Shown here in pieces: positions 16,848 through 26,745 of a stretch of 64,000 nt of DNA. Positions within the stretch are counted from its first letter, which is position 1; every line of letters starts with the position of its first letter. The notes under the pieces were generated by a model, which did no database searches, had not been told where the DNA came from, and saw only the letters and a program-made list of their open reading frames with translations. The translations under genes were made by a program, and so were the position numbers. The stretch is from JAIYCX01 sp964353175 (GTDB taxonomy: Bacteria > Bdellovibrionota_C > UBA2361 > SZUA-149 > DAOLCO01), in NCBI GenBank assembly GCA_964353175.1, contig CAYGUX010000010.1:1-64000 (forward strand), read 5' to 3'.

Positions 16848-19178
16848 CTATTTCTTTTTATTTCTACTTTTGTCAATTCTATTAAAAGTTGGCTTAGTCA
16901 CTTTTTCACTTACTTTATTTTTCACTGAATTAGGTGCGACTATAACTGTACCTCTAATATTTTTATTTCCTAGTCTCAATCCGCCTTCCTTAGCTTCTGA
17001 TGGTGGAGTCTCTTGAGCAATATTCGACTTCTCTTTTTTTTGTTCATTTTCAGAACTTGCTATGTTATGCTCTTTTGTTTGCGAATTGTTATCTATAATC
17101 TTGTCATCATCAGTTAGTTTTTCTTTTTGGACTTTGGGAGGTACTGCTAGAGTCATTCTTGATCTATTAAAGCCTTTAAAAGATTTTAGTAAGTTAAGCC
17201 TAAAACCACCTTCTTCTGGCTCGCTATTATCAGAGTCATTTTTTGACGTGGAATCATTTGTAGTTGTTGAATTGGAAGAACTCCCCTGGCCATTACCATT
17301 TCCGCTAACGACGCCATCGGAATAGTCTGATTTCGCTCCTCTTTTCGCTTCTCCTTGCTCTATTGATAGAATGTGTTCATCTACCCACTCCGCCAATCCA
17401 ATTTCATCGGCTTCCACAGCCTCGTACTTAGTTAGATACTCTCTTCCTTCCCAAGTTGAAGGTACGTCCGCATCAAACCATATTGCGCGACCTTTTCTTA
17501 ACCTTCCATCGCCTTTATCGAACCACGCTAGACCTTTTTCTGCAGACATTTCGTGTTTCAATTCCTCCGCACTTACTAAATCAGTTTCATCTTCTGCAAA
17601 TGTAACGCCATCTCTAAATCCATCTGCTGATCGTTTATTCAATTCTAAATGTTTAGTCAATTCTCTAGAGTTCAAACTGGATGACATTCCTGTAGCAAGT
17701 GTTTTTTTGGTGACATTAATCTTACCAATCCATTCGCACATATCTTCTGCAGTTTTATTATCTCCTATTCGCATAATAACTTTTAGATTTACGTTTGCAA
17801 TTACTCGTTCATAGAATTGTTCACTTAAGCCCATGGATTGATCCATAAGACCACCTACTGACTGAGCTCCAAATAGTAAGGCAAATCTTCCTTTCCTTGC
17901 TAACTCAAATAGGTTCGCCCATGTTGGACCAAAAGTAGAGGCCCCCTCATCAATTATTACAAGATGAGGATCTTCTAAGTGATGCGATCTACTAGATGTG
18001 ACTTCACCGATCGAAACTTCTAGATCTTCTCTAAATACTTTTACCATTCTAGCGGCACTTTCAGCTTCTTCTAGTCGTGGAAGCATGTAATAAACTATTT
18101 TCCCTCTGAGAATGGCGTCAGTAAGTGATAGATCTGCTCTAGGGACACAGAACATTTCACCTGCGTCTGAATTGGCAATAGAGTGTAGCTCTGAAGCGAT
18201 TCCTCTAAGGTTGTCGGTTAATCTTTGAGAGTCCAATGCTCCTTTTAGATTTCTATATGAGCTTGCTAAATGACCAAGTTCGATCATCGCTTGTTTAGAT
18301 CCTTGTTCATGAAGAAGTTCTCTCATTCTTGGGTAGGCGTAGTTAAAGGCCGATAAGGCTACCGCGATGTCTCTAACTGACCATGCTAGCCCAAGACTTT
18401 CCATGGCTCTAACTACTCGATATACAGCGTCTGCAGCTAGTCTATCGTAATGCTTAGTTGTACTTTGATCAGAAGTCGGTGGTAGTCCACAACGTAGGAC
18501 CTTTCTAGCTTTTACATCTGCCCTTTGAGTTGTGAATACAAAGTTATAGGCGCATACTGGGTCAAATGGATCTACAACTACGATATCCTCTATTCGGCCA
18601 GTAATGAGGGCCATCATAATTAAGTCAGCTAATGTACCTGGATCCCGCTTCGCATCAATAAAAGTAAATCCACTAGCACGTCCACGAGCTAGTTGTTGGA
18701 ACATTAGGCCTTCAAGCCACAATGTTTTACCAACTCCTGTTTTTGCAAATACACAGCCGTGACTACAAATTTCGTCATCAGAAACCCAAATAGGCTTACC
18801 ATTATCTAGTTCAAATCCTACTAGATATTTATCAATCATAGGTTTGCCCTTATCTCTGGTCTCTTTTAGGGCTTCATCAAAAGCTTTTCTATCAGGTGGC
18901 ATACCTAATACGTCTCTACCACCTCTTCTTGTTGATTCTTCATGGCGTTCCCTCTCTAGCCATTCATGAAATCCTCTAATATAGGCTAATGAGATAAATC
19001 CTAAAAATGGGAGAATTCCACCTATGATTAGAAATGAGAGTGGAGTAAGTCTATTTGCGAAGCCAGTTAGCGTAAAAAGACTTAAGGCTATTATAAATGC
19101 CTTAACTAAGACACTAGCATTGTGTCTCCTTATCTCAAGCTGCAACCTGAAGTTCTCAATTATATAATCACGTGCCAT
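16848..19178 (-). CDS. type IV secretion coupling ATPase (TraD/DotL-like)
   Basis: 776 residues. Two hydrophobic segments near the N-terminus (~25-65) anchor it. The cytoplasmic ATPase domain has Walker A FAKTGVGKT (~144-152), followed by FTFIDAKRDPG, and Walker B LVIIDEGAS (~405-413). Family-like stretches include ALDSQRLTDNLRGIASEL and GKIVYYMLPRLEEAE. The last ~150 residues are Ser/Asn/Lys/Glu-rich low-complexity sequence that may recruit adaptors, as the DotL tail does. Coupling proteins recognise substrates and feed them to the secretion channel. The neighbouring membrane protein and overall pattern resemble DotL/TrbC more than F TraD, but this subtype call is tentative. Confidence 0.85.
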   Translation of the reverse strand: MARDYIIENFRLQLEIRRHNASVLVKAFIIALSLFTLTGFANRLTPLSFLIIGGILPFLGFISLAYIRGFHEWLERERHEESTRRGGRDVLGMPPDRKAFDEALKETRDKGKPMIDKYLVGFELDNGKPIWVSDDEICSHGCVFAKTGVGKTLWLEGLMFQQLARGRASGFTFIDAKRDPGTLADLIMMALITGRIEDIVVVDPFDPVCAYNFVFTTQRADVKARKVLRCGLPPTSDQSTTKHYDRLAADAVYRVVRAMESLGLAWSVRDIAVALSAFNYAYPRMRELLHEQGSKQAMIELGHLASSYRNLKGALDSQRLTDNLRGIASELHSIANSDAGEMFCVPRADLSLTDAILRGKIVYYMLPRLEEAESAARMVKVFREDLEVSIGEVTSSRSHHLEDPHLVIIDEGASTFGPTWANLFELARKGRFALLFGAQSVGGLMDQSMGLSEQFYERVIANVNLKVIMRIGDNKTAEDMCEWIGKINVTKKTLATGMSSSLNSRELTKHLELNKRSADGFRDGVTFAEDETDLVSAEELKHEMSAEKGLAWFDKGDGRLRKGRAIWFDADVPSTWEGREYLTKYEAVEADEIGLAEWVDEHILSIEQGEAKRGAKSDYSDGVVSGNGNGQGSSSNSTTTNDSTSKNDSDNSEPEEGGFRLNLLKSFKGFNRSRMTLAVPPKVQKEKLTDDDKIIDNNSQTKEHNIASSENEQKKEKSNIAQETPPSEAKEGGLRLGNKNIRGTVIVAPNSVKNKVSEKVTKPTFNRIDKSRNKKK

Positions 19179-19187
19179 ATTTAACTG

Positions 19188-21338
19188 CTATCCCGTCGCT
19201 AGATTTTTTTTATCTACTTCTATTTCCTGAGGGGCTGGTTCCGCAGATGAAGTATCTAGTATGTTTTCATATTCAATTGTATCTACATGTATTTCAATAT
19301 CGTCTTGTGAAGGTGAATTGCTGTAATAGGTTTTCTCCCATGTCTTTCCTAGTATCTCTACAAATCTTCTTTGTCTTAGAGGGACTAAGGCATCCATAAA
19401 TAAAAACTTATCTTCTTTATTTATCTGTGATTGTTTTAGAATCGCATGAACGATACCGACGATAGGGACCGAATCATCGCCGATTCTTGTAGAGAGCCAA
19501 TTGTTCTTAGTAAGCATCCTCCGAACAATTCTCCATTGCTCATTCAATTCCTTACCGTTAGGGAGCGAAAGTATCTTTTTAATTATTAAATTATCTTCCT
19601 CTCCACTAGAAAATGCTTCCATAGCTTGTCTTTTAAAGCCAGGTAGTCTTGCGGCGGTACTAATCCTAGTTTGAAACTTTCTGGTGTGATCAAGAAGAGT
19701 TGAGATCCTAGACAAGCGATTCTTATGAAGTCCAGTTAATGCAGTCTCTATAAGTTTATCAAGAGGCAATAGAGTCACAGACTTATAGGCCAAGCCGATT
19801 TTTAATTTATGTTGATTGCCGTTACTTTTATTTGCTAGTTTTATTTCTTCTGTGAAGTTATTTCTGAAACGTACATGAATTTCTTCAATATGGGCATCCA
19901 GTTCTACAAGTTCCGCAGTTTCACTCTGTTTTACAGGTTCTGTATAAAGAATTTCTAAAAAGTCTCTGAGTGCTCTACTTTCAATTGGCATTCTAATAGG
20001 AAGAAATGCTCGAGAAAAATCTCCGTGCCTTCGACTGGAAATTATGGCTTGTCTAATTATAAGCTTTTGATCTCCATCGTATTCTTTATGGTAGTGAGTT
20101 AGGGAATGAATTACTGCTCTCGCTTGAAGATGTGGATACATCGAGATTTTGGAAAATACTTTTGCATGTCGTTTATATACTAAGCACTTACCTGCTTCTA
20201 TAGCTAGATAGGCACTTGCAATCATCTGTGGTGATAACTCAGCAAGTGCAAATAGTTTTAACGGAGTTAGAGTTGTTACGAGAATTTTAGTTACTGAGCC
20301 TGAGGAGCTAACTAGTTTATTAATAGCCTCTACATGTGCAGGATAGTTTTTATCTAGATCAAGTGGACTTAGATTGTTCTTTTTTAATGATTTTACATAG
20401 TTTACAACTATATTATGTGCCTTTAATACTTGAGGTAAGGCGAGGCTTGTTCCATCTAGTAATGTTCCTTTTTCGGCTGTGTATAGTCCAGAATGTGAAG
20501 CTCGCATAGTCGAGTCAAGGGAACTATCTAATTCGTCAGCTTGAATTGAATTTTCTTCTTCCACGAAATGGGGATAGTCTTTATGTGCTAGAACAACTCT
20601 AACTAGATCAAGATTCGTTTGGCTATATGCAGAATATTCCTTTAGTATTATTGATAATTTACTTGATTCCGCATTTGTGATTTGTTCCATGGGTGGACAT
20701 GCAAGACCGGGGCAAGATAGTTCTGTACCACTTATACTGTTATTGGGGTTGAATGGCCCATATATCCCTGAATAAAAAGGACCTTTGCCTCGGTCGCATA
20801 CTCCAAGTATGGAGTCACTTGCCACCTTCTTGTTCCTATATTTAAATCCCCAATGACCAATGATGCCACCTAAAATCCAGTAAGGGAGGGCGATCAATAG
20901 TAGGAAGCTAATTCTAAGTATCGCAGATACGATAACTCTACTTAGCCATGTGAAAATATCTGCAAAGGTAAAAGGGACATCGACGATGTCACTTGTTTTT
21001 GAAGGCTCTGATAAAAGGTTGAAGGTATTATCTAATTCTGATGCTAGTGCTATGTAAAGCTTACTCGCCCCTGGAACCATTACAAAAAGAGAATCATCTA
21101 AAAATTTTGCTCTACTGAGAACTGTCTCACGAATGTTCTCAACCCATGGGTCTAATGCATGAACTTCTTCCGATCCATCTTCTGATGTATAGGTGACTGT
21201 GGGAAGAATAAAATATCGAGAGAGGAGAAGCCCTACGATGCATAGAATTACCAAACGTTTAACAGGCCAACGACCAGCCAGACTTTCATCAGTCTGTCTT
21301 CTCAAGTCAGATAGTCTTTGACCTAATTCGTAACCCAC
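19188..21338 (-). CDS. large membrane protein paired with the coupling ATPase (DotM/IcmP-like by position)
   Basis: 716 residues, GTG start with an AAAGG site 8 nt upstream. Hydrophobic segments lie near residues 27-48 and 128-165; the remaining ~540 residues are predicted cytoplasmic and rich in charged helices. It precedes the coupling ATPase gene by about 10 bp, the arrangement of icmP-icmO (dotM-dotL) and trbA-trbC in I-type systems. The protein is nearly twice the length of Legionella DotM and I see no decisive motif, so homology is unproved. A partner of the coupling ATPase is the most economical reading. Confidence 0.55.
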   Translation of the reverse strand: MGYELGQRLSDLRRQTDESLAGRWPVKRLVILCIVGLLLSRYFILPTVTYTSEDGSEEVHALDPWVENIRETVLSRAKFLDDSLFVMVPGASKLYIALASELDNTFNLLSEPSKTSDIVDVPFTFADIFTWLSRVIVSAILRISFLLLIALPYWILGGIIGHWGFKYRNKKVASDSILGVCDRGKGPFYSGIYGPFNPNNSISGTELSCPGLACPPMEQITNAESSKLSIILKEYSAYSQTNLDLVRVVLAHKDYPHFVEEENSIQADELDSSLDSTMRASHSGLYTAEKGTLLDGTSLALPQVLKAHNIVVNYVKSLKKNNLSPLDLDKNYPAHVEAINKLVSSSGSVTKILVTTLTPLKLFALAELSPQMIASAYLAIEAGKCLVYKRHAKVFSKISMYPHLQARAVIHSLTHYHKEYDGDQKLIIRQAIISSRRHGDFSRAFLPIRMPIESRALRDFLEILYTEPVKQSETAELVELDAHIEEIHVRFRNNFTEEIKLANKSNGNQHKLKIGLAYKSVTLLPLDKLIETALTGLHKNRLSRISTLLDHTRKFQTRISTAARLPGFKRQAMEAFSSGEEDNLIIKKILSLPNGKELNEQWRIVRRMLTKNNWLSTRIGDDSVPIVGIVHAILKQSQINKEDKFLFMDALVPLRQRRFVEILGKTWEKTYYSNSPSQDDIEIHVDTIEYENILDTSSAEPAPQEIEVDKKNLATG

Positions 21339-21864
21339 TTTACAAACCTTTTTCTGATTCTTTATTACACATCAATGTACTAAAGAGTGTTTCTACTTAA
21401 AACTAGTAGTATAATGATTCTACTCATTTATGCAAGTACCTATGAGAAAGAACAGATATCTACTATTCACCTATAAACCTTTAACCTTAAGCATAGCCAA
21501 CGCGGGCCGATCTTTAGAGTCTTTTCTATTATGAATCATCAGAGGTATTTGGTCTCTTAGTGTTCCCATATTATGTTAGTAGGTTCTTTCATTCAAATTA
21601 ATGAAGTTGAGATTGCTCCTTTGTGATTTTTGTCGAAATTTGCCTCTATCGCTACTTCTTTAATGTTTCTAGTGGCTTAGTGCCCTGATCTGAAATAAGT
21701 CTTTAATATTTAACTGTTTACATCAATTGAGAAGCACACTTCTGTCAGTTCTTGAAATAACAATGAAGGACAAGATGTAAGAGGATTATAGAGTTGTCTA
21801 GTAGATCCATAAATATAGGTGGATTAAGTGGATGTTTTTATTAAATTGATGTGAGTGAGCTGGT
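21339..21864. other. divergent intergenic region of the secretion locus
   Basis: About 525 bp between the minus-strand membrane-protein/coupling-ATPase genes and the plus-strand core genes. It must carry promoters for both directions, but I found no convincing consensus pair. A short minus-strand frame (21471-21569, 32 codons) exists in a locally GC-richer patch and is not supported enough to call. No inverted repeats of note. Confidence 0.5.
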
Positions 21865-22938
21865 ATGAAAAATAAAATAATGTTTTTAAGTGTATGTTGC
21901 CTTTCTTTGTTAATAGGGGCTGGGGATGCAAGAGCAGAAGCACAATATGCTGGTAAACAAAGATCAACAGTAGCTAAGGCTCATATGAGTAGGGCTAGAA
22001 CATTGCTTGTTGAAGCCTTAGAAGAATTTGAAGAGGCAAGGAAATATGCAAGGCCAGATTTACTTCTTGATTCTGAGGATTTTAGACTTCGAGTTATCTC
22101 CCTTACTGAACAGCTAAATAGAGTGATTGATCCTAGACCTAGGATTACAAGAGAGGGCGCTGTTTTTAGAGTTCCTCCTCGCCTTGTAAAAAGAGAAAAA
22201 GACAATCTACCGATAGTTTCTGACGGAGCTAAGAGCCGTAGTGATTTTGGCGAAAGAGATAGAATGGAGTCAAAACAACGTGAAAGAGCTAGGCTTTTTA
22301 ACTCAGGATCTAATAAAGAGCCTATGAGAGTGGCTAAAAATAATACCTCTAAAACAAACATTCCACAGGAATTAGAAATCCCTAGCGAGCCTGAGTTGAA
22401 CATTGATCATTCAGATCCAACTAAAAATAGAGGGCCATTAAATGAAAAAGCACTATTTACAGAAGAGCTTATGCCTCAAATCCAAGCTAATAAAGACAGA
22501 GAGGCAGCAAGGCAGCATGATTTGGAAAACAGAAAAGTTGAAATAGAAGAAGAACTTGTCGATCCAAAGTTAGATGGGAAAACCTCAGAAGATGTTGATA
22601 TTATTGAGGAAGAGACTACTCCCTCTAAACAAGTAGCTCCGGTTGATTCAAATGTTGTCGAAGAAATTGATGATGAGGAATCTTTATTAAAAGATGAACC
22701 AATAGAAAACCCAAGTGTAAAAGCACTTAGAGAGAATCTTCAGGCAGACTACGAGGATGAAGCAGGTAAAAAGGTTGTGAATGAAATACCTAAACCTGAG
22801 GCTAACTTGGGAATCGATGGCCAAATTAGTGAGGACGATTTAGCGCCTGAGGAAGCAAGAAAACAGTTAAGTGAAGATGAAGAGTTAGCAAAACGCTTAG
22901 AAGATACAGTTTATGACAGGATTAATTCAGGGAAATAG
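21865..22938 (+). CDS. secreted acidic protein of unknown function, first gene of the core operon
   Basis: 357 residues. A Sec signal peptide ends near DARAEA (~24). A short helical region (~35-80) precedes a long, highly charged, low-complexity tail rich in Glu, Asp and Lys, probably disordered. No family recognised. It is the first gene on the plus strand of the secretion locus, 29 bp ahead of the TraL-like gene. It could be a periplasmic accessory or a substrate; the sequence does not decide. Confidence 0.7.
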   Translation: MKNKIMFLSVCCLSLLIGAGDARAEAQYAGKQRSTVAKAHMSRARTLLVEALEEFEEARKYARPDLLLDSEDFRLRVISLTEQLNRVIDPRPRITREGAVFRVPPRLVKREKDNLPIVSDGAKSRSDFGERDRMESKQRERARLFNSGSNKEPMRVAKNNTSKTNIPQELEIPSEPELNIDHSDPTKNRGPLNEKALFTEELMPQIQANKDREAARQHDLENRKVEIEEELVDPKLDGKTSEDVDIIEEETTPSKQVAPVDSNVVEEIDDEESLLKDEPIENPSVKALRENLQADYEDEAGKKVVNEIPKPEANLGIDGQISEDDLAPEEARKQLSEDEELAKRLEDTVYDRINSGK

Positions 22939-22967
22939 ATTGTTTTATATAAGCATTAGGGGGACTT

Positions 22968-23387
22968 ATGAGAAGTGATGACGGAGAGGTGTTACAGGGC
23001 TTGGATGAAAGTTGGTCGTTTATGGGGGCTAACGCAATGGAGTGGGGAAGTGCCCTGGCGGTATTCATGTTGATTAGTTTATTCGCCGATAGTGTAGCAC
23101 GAGCAATGCCCTTCATGCTTGTTGGTGGAGTTATGACCGCAGTAACTTTAGCATCAATGAGAAAGAGCTTTCCTGATGAGGAAAGAGGGGTAAGAAATGC
23201 TGTGGCAACATATTTTGGTTTTCCTCCTCCGGGGATCCCTGCTCCATCAAAACTGCAACCAGTTTGGAGCGGAGCGCCTTTAAGAGAAATTCCTAAGAAT
23301 TCGAGGTTTGTAAAAATTGGGTTATCTCAAATGTTTGATACTTTTGAGAGACAATATACGGATGCAGTGGAGCAAAAGAAGGATTAG
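22968..23387 (+). CDS. small membrane protein, TraL/VirB3-like
   Basis: 139 residues with two adjacent membrane helices (~25-62), then a basic loop and a C-terminal cytoplasmic tail. TraL of F-type systems has the same plan (short N-terminus, helix pair, basic segment) but is shorter (~90 residues). Position is the stronger evidence: it lies directly ahead of TraE-, TraK- and TraB-like genes, as in the F transfer operon. A good aggggg site precedes the ATG. Confidence 0.6.
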   Translation: MRSDDGEVLQGLDESWSFMGANAMEWGSALAVFMLISLFADSVARAMPFMLVGGVMTAVTLASMRKSFPDEERGVRNAVATYFGFPPPGIPAPSKLQPVWSGAPLREIPKNSRFVKIGLSQMFDTFERQYTDAVEQKKD

Positions 23388-23421
23388 AGCCGACTAGGGG
23401 GTAGGTTTTAAGAGGGGAAAC

Positions 23422-24147
23422 ATGAAATTAAATACAGTTAAGTCAGATATCAAACAATTAGAGAAGGTTGCAGGTCGCGCGGGTAGCGATACTATTAGAT
23501 TGTGGGAAGGATATAAGGAGCAAGCTTTCTTTTGGAGAGCCTTAGCCTTGATTCAAGTTCCTGCGACTACATTAGCGATAGCAGCAGCTTTAATAATGTA
23601 CTTTTTAGCAGATACTATTATTGAAGTACCTGAGCATCCGCAGCCAGGATTCTATTCTGTTAAGCAGCTTCCAGATAGTCAATTTATTAACGTTGGAACT
23701 GAAGTGATAAATTTAATATCAACTTATCAGCCTGCAATTGCTAGAAGGCAATTCAAGACAGCCCGTAAGTATCTATGGGAACCAGCCTTAAGTGAGTTTG
23801 AAAAGACTATGTTAGGTTCGGAGCTAAGCATGATTGAAGAAACTAGTAGATCTCAAATGTTTTATATTAACCCACAGTTAATAAATGTGGAGAGATATCC
23901 AGATAGAGATACGGTAGTAGTGCGAGTTCCTGGTGTAAGACAAAAGCTAATAGGAGATAAGTTACTTAGCCCCGATGAGATGGTTTATTATGTAAAGATG
24001 ACCACTATACCTAGGAACGTACACAATGAGTACGGGATTGTGATTACTGATATCCATTTAAGACGCGCTGATGAAAGAGTGCTTAAGAAAGAAGATAAGA
24101 ATATAGATATGGCTAAGCAAAAGCAGTCTAAAGCGGGAGGCAAGTAG
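23422..24147 (+). CDS. traE: TraE/VirB8-like inner-membrane component
   Basis: 241 residues. One membrane helix (~38-60) is followed by a periplasmic domain of the TraE/VirB8/DotI type. The pattern of an ITTYQP-like segment, YL-x-P...FE, FYINPQ and a strand-rich segment with VVVRVPGVRQKLIGDK matches the F TraE arrangement (…VxGVLxxWVGDK…). In T4SSs this protein joins the inner-membrane platform to the channel. The gene is 34 bp after the TraL-like gene, with a strong agaggggaaac site. Confidence 0.72.
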   Translation: MKLNTVKSDIKQLEKVAGRAGSDTIRLWEGYKEQAFFWRALALIQVPATTLAIAAALIMYFLADTIIEVPEHPQPGFYSVKQLPDSQFINVGTEVINLISTYQPAIARRQFKTARKYLWEPALSEFEKTMLGSELSMIEETSRSQMFYINPQLINVERYPDRDTVVVRVPGVRQKLIGDKLLSPDEMVYYVKMTTIPRNVHNEYGIVITDIHLRRADERVLKKEDKNIDMAKQKQSKAGGK

Positions 24148-24154
24148 TAGAGGT

Positions 24155-24976
24155 ATGAAAGATAATTTGAAAGTAAAATTTATGAATACTAAACCGTATC
24201 AACTGATTTTAACGCTAGCAGCAGTATGTTTGTTCTACACAGGAAATGCTTTTGCAAGAGACATTAACTACACTGGCAATGAGCTTGCAGTCTATGTGAC
24301 TCCAGGTGAGCCTACTCAAGTTACCTTTCCTTCAAAGATATCTGGAGGTTTTAAAAGGAAACATACGAGTTTAGCCTTGGAGAGACAAGGAAACTTTTTA
24401 GTAATATTCGCTCAACCTGAAATACCATATGAAGGTGAAGCGCTTCTAGTTCATTTAGATGATAAGAGATCTTATGCACTAAGAATTCTTCCTGCAGATG
24501 ATGAGAATCCTAGAGATGAGTTTGTAAATATAAATGACTTAAGAGAAGGAAATGGGGATGAGAGTTCTGGTTCGCCTGATAATCGTTTTCCAAACATAGG
24601 TTATGCACCTCCATCAGTAGTGCCAGGATTGATGCGTGAAATGGTGCTGGTGACTGAGTTTGGAAAGAAGAAGGGAGTTCGGGGATATAAACGTTCTAAT
24701 ACCTACACAGGGGAAACTATTTTGCACGATGGTACTATCTCAGCAAAGATTAAAGAAATGTTTTTAGGCTCAAATTTGTGGGGGTATATTATAGAAGTAG
24801 AAAACCTACTTGATACTACTTACAAGATTAATCCTGCCGCTTTTAGGCTCGATGGTACAAGAGCTATAATGGCCGAAAGATGGGAGCTAGCTGCTAAACC
24901 TTTGACTGCGGAGCAGGAATTGGCAAATGCACATAAGGCTAAAGTGTATGTAGTAACCAAGGCGTATAAGAGATAG
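24155..24976 (+). CDS. traK: TraK/VirB9-like outer-membrane complex protein
   Basis: 273 residues with a signal peptide ending near NAFARD. The mature protein begins with strand-rich sequence and ends in a C-terminal domain with NLWGYIIEVENLLDTTYKIN and an AxFRLDGTRAI motif, matching TraK C-terminal features. TraK, with TraV and TraB, forms the outer-membrane core complex of F-type systems. ATG at 24155 has an AGAGG only one base away; the second Met at 24182 (MNTKPYQ) gives a cleaner signal peptide and may be the true start. Confidence 0.72.
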   Translation: MKDNLKVKFMNTKPYQLILTLAAVCLFYTGNAFARDINYTGNELAVYVTPGEPTQVTFPSKISGGFKRKHTSLALERQGNFLVIFAQPEIPYEGEALLVHLDDKRSYALRILPADDENPRDEFVNINDLREGNGDESSGSPDNRFPNIGYAPPSVVPGLMREMVLVTEFGKKKGVRGYKRSNTYTGETILHDGTISAKIKEMFLGSNLWGYIIEVENLLDTTYKINPAAFRLDGTRAIMAERWELAAKPLTAEQELANAHKAKVYVVTKAYKR

Positions 24977-25025
24977 TTGGTGGAAAATGGTAGCTGAGGT
25001 AAGGGAATTGGGAGTTTTATAGAAT

Positions 25026-26201
25026 ATGAAACAACAAATAGAAGATTTTAAATTACTAATTAAGAATGACAAGCGGATAATGGCGGCAGTTGCTTTCATT
25101 GTTGTATGTATCTTGTTTTTACTTTTGAGTAGTGATCAACGTCAAAGAAGTCCTGTGAGACCCAAAGGTGGTATCGGTGGACCAGTGAGTAAGCAAGGTT
25201 TGAGCCCTGAAGATCAGTTTACAGATTTAATCATTGCATTTAAGAATGATATTGAAACAGGTAAAAAGAATAGCGAAGATATGAAGGCTCAGTTAAATCG
25301 AACTGAAAAAGATGCTGAGACATTCAGACAAAAGACCGCTGGAATTTTTGAAACTCTTACAGATAAATTCGAGCAGGTACAGAGAGATCTAGATCAATTA
25401 GCTCAGTCCATTAATAGAGGTGGAAATGACGTTGGGATTACACCTGATAGACCTGCGGAAGGTCCAGATGAGTTAGTACCTGAATGGTTTGATGAAAAAG
25501 AACCTGCTGGAAGACCTGAGCCTCCTAGGCCTTTAAGGGTTAGTGTTATTGCCCCAGGTGACTCTGTGCCAGTTCAATTATTAACGGGAGTGAATGCTCC
25601 AACTGATGGAACACCATATCCAGTTGTTTTTAAGCTTGTAGGTGAAATTTCTGGTCCTGATGGTTCAGCTTTAGACTTAGGTGAAGGTAGGATTATCGCA
25701 GCCGCTCAAGGATCAGAGTCTGATTCACGAGCTTTATATAGGCTAACGCAACTATCTCTTAAGCACCCTTCGGGCAGAAGGTCAGTGATTGAGGTGGATG
25801 GGTGGATTGTTGGTGAAGATGGGGTGAGAGGTATGCAGGGTAAACTTGAGGATAAGTTAGGACGATTAATAATGGCAACTGCGGTGATAAGTGGATTGGC
25901 AGCTACGGGGCAAAGTCTTCAAAGAAATACTAACTTAAGGGGTGGGTTCTTTGGGAATAACGGTCAAAATAATCCTGGATTTACCTTGCAGAGTCAAGAT
26001 GTGGAGTTTGCGGCGGCTTCAGCTTTAACAGATGCTTCGAATCGTTTAGGGCAGGTGCTTTTAAGGCGATATGAGTCACTTATACCGGTGGTTGAAGTAC
26101 TGTCTGGAAGAGAGGCAGTGGCAATATTCTCTAGCCCCGCAGAGGTGGCTATATTGGACGAAGATAATATTACTAATGCAGCATACTCGGGTACTGATTA
26201 A
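25026..26201 (+). CDS. traB: TraB/VirB10-like channel scaffold
   Basis: 391 residues. Short N-terminus, one membrane helix (~18-37), a coiled-coil (~65-125), a Pro-rich linker (~140-170), then the TrbI/VirB10-like domain. This domain is well conserved: PGDSVPVQLLTGVNAP, YPVVFKLVGE, LYRLTQLSLKHPSG and the signature VDGWIVGEDGVRGMQG, followed by KLGRLIMATAVISGLA. F TraB shows the same G-Y/W-V-x-G-x-DG-x-x-G pattern. This protein spans both membranes and links the platform to the outer-membrane core. Confidence 0.88.
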   Translation: MKQQIEDFKLLIKNDKRIMAAVAFIVVCILFLLLSSDQRQRSPVRPKGGIGGPVSKQGLSPEDQFTDLIIAFKNDIETGKKNSEDMKAQLNRTEKDAETFRQKTAGIFETLTDKFEQVQRDLDQLAQSINRGGNDVGITPDRPAEGPDELVPEWFDEKEPAGRPEPPRPLRVSVIAPGDSVPVQLLTGVNAPTDGTPYPVVFKLVGEISGPDGSALDLGEGRIIAAAQGSESDSRALYRLTQLSLKHPSGRRSVIEVDGWIVGEDGVRGMQGKLEDKLGRLIMATAVISGLAATGQSLQRNTNLRGGFFGNNGQNNPGFTLQSQDVEFAAASALTDASNRLGQVLLRRYESLIPVVEVLSGREAVAIFSSPAEVAILDEDNITNAAYSGTD

Positions 26202-26221
26202 TGGTTTTAATGGAGGGGCGT

Positions 26222-26728
26222 ATGAAAAATAGAATGTTAGTAACAGTATTCAGTGCGTTAGGGATTATGTCTCTTAATGCTTGTGCGACTACTGGTGATT
26301 TTGCGGATAATCTTAATCCCTATTCGGATGGAAATAAAGTTTCTACCGAATATGGAGGGGAAAGAAATACTAATGCATTAGGTGGTGGTAGCGGGGCTGG
26401 AAAGGAAGCCGATAATGCTAGACATGCCCTGGAAGTGCTAGGTACATATAGAAAGGCTCAAACCCCTGAACCTGCTTATCCGGTAATTCAACCAGCAGAA
26501 GTTCGTCTAATGTGGATCCCAGATCATTTAAATGCGGTAGGAGACTTGGTTCCTGCTCACTATTACTACCTAAGAGTGCTTCCTGATAGACCTGCGGTTA
26601 CTGACGCATTTGAAATTGAGAGACAACTTGATTTGACTCGTAGTGGTAGCGCTTTGTCGTCTAGCGGAAACTTGGGAACCTCAGGTGATGGTGAATCTAC
26701 ACCGTGGGTTTATAAAGAAGTTAAATAA
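26222..26728 (+). CDS. traV: TraV/VirB7-like lipoprotein
   Basis: 168 residues from the ATG at 26222, which has a GGAGGGG site; a longer frame overlaps traB by one base. The signal peptide ends in LNAC (Cys21). After a Gly/Asn-rich stretch comes VRLMWIPDHLNAVGDLVPAHYYYLRV, which resembles the TraV motif in which an RxWIAPxxDxxGDLH sequence is followed by Y-x-Y-V. TraV anchors the outer-membrane core. Order traB-traV-traC supports the call. Confidence 0.66.
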   Translation: MKNRMLVTVFSALGIMSLNACATTGDFADNLNPYSDGNKVSTEYGGERNTNALGGGSGAGKEADNARHALEVLGTYRKAQTPEPAYPVIQPAEVRLMWIPDHLNAVGDLVPAHYYYLRVLPDRPAVTDAFEIERQLDLTRSGSALSSSGNLGTSGDGESTPWVYKEVK

Positions 26729-26745
26729 AAAATTGGGAGTGTGGG

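Noticed and set aside
21471..21569. 32-codon minus-strand frame in the divergent T4SS spacer
   Set aside because: It has only a weak ribosome site, is very short and has no recognisable motif. The local GC-richer patch is not enough to call a gene.
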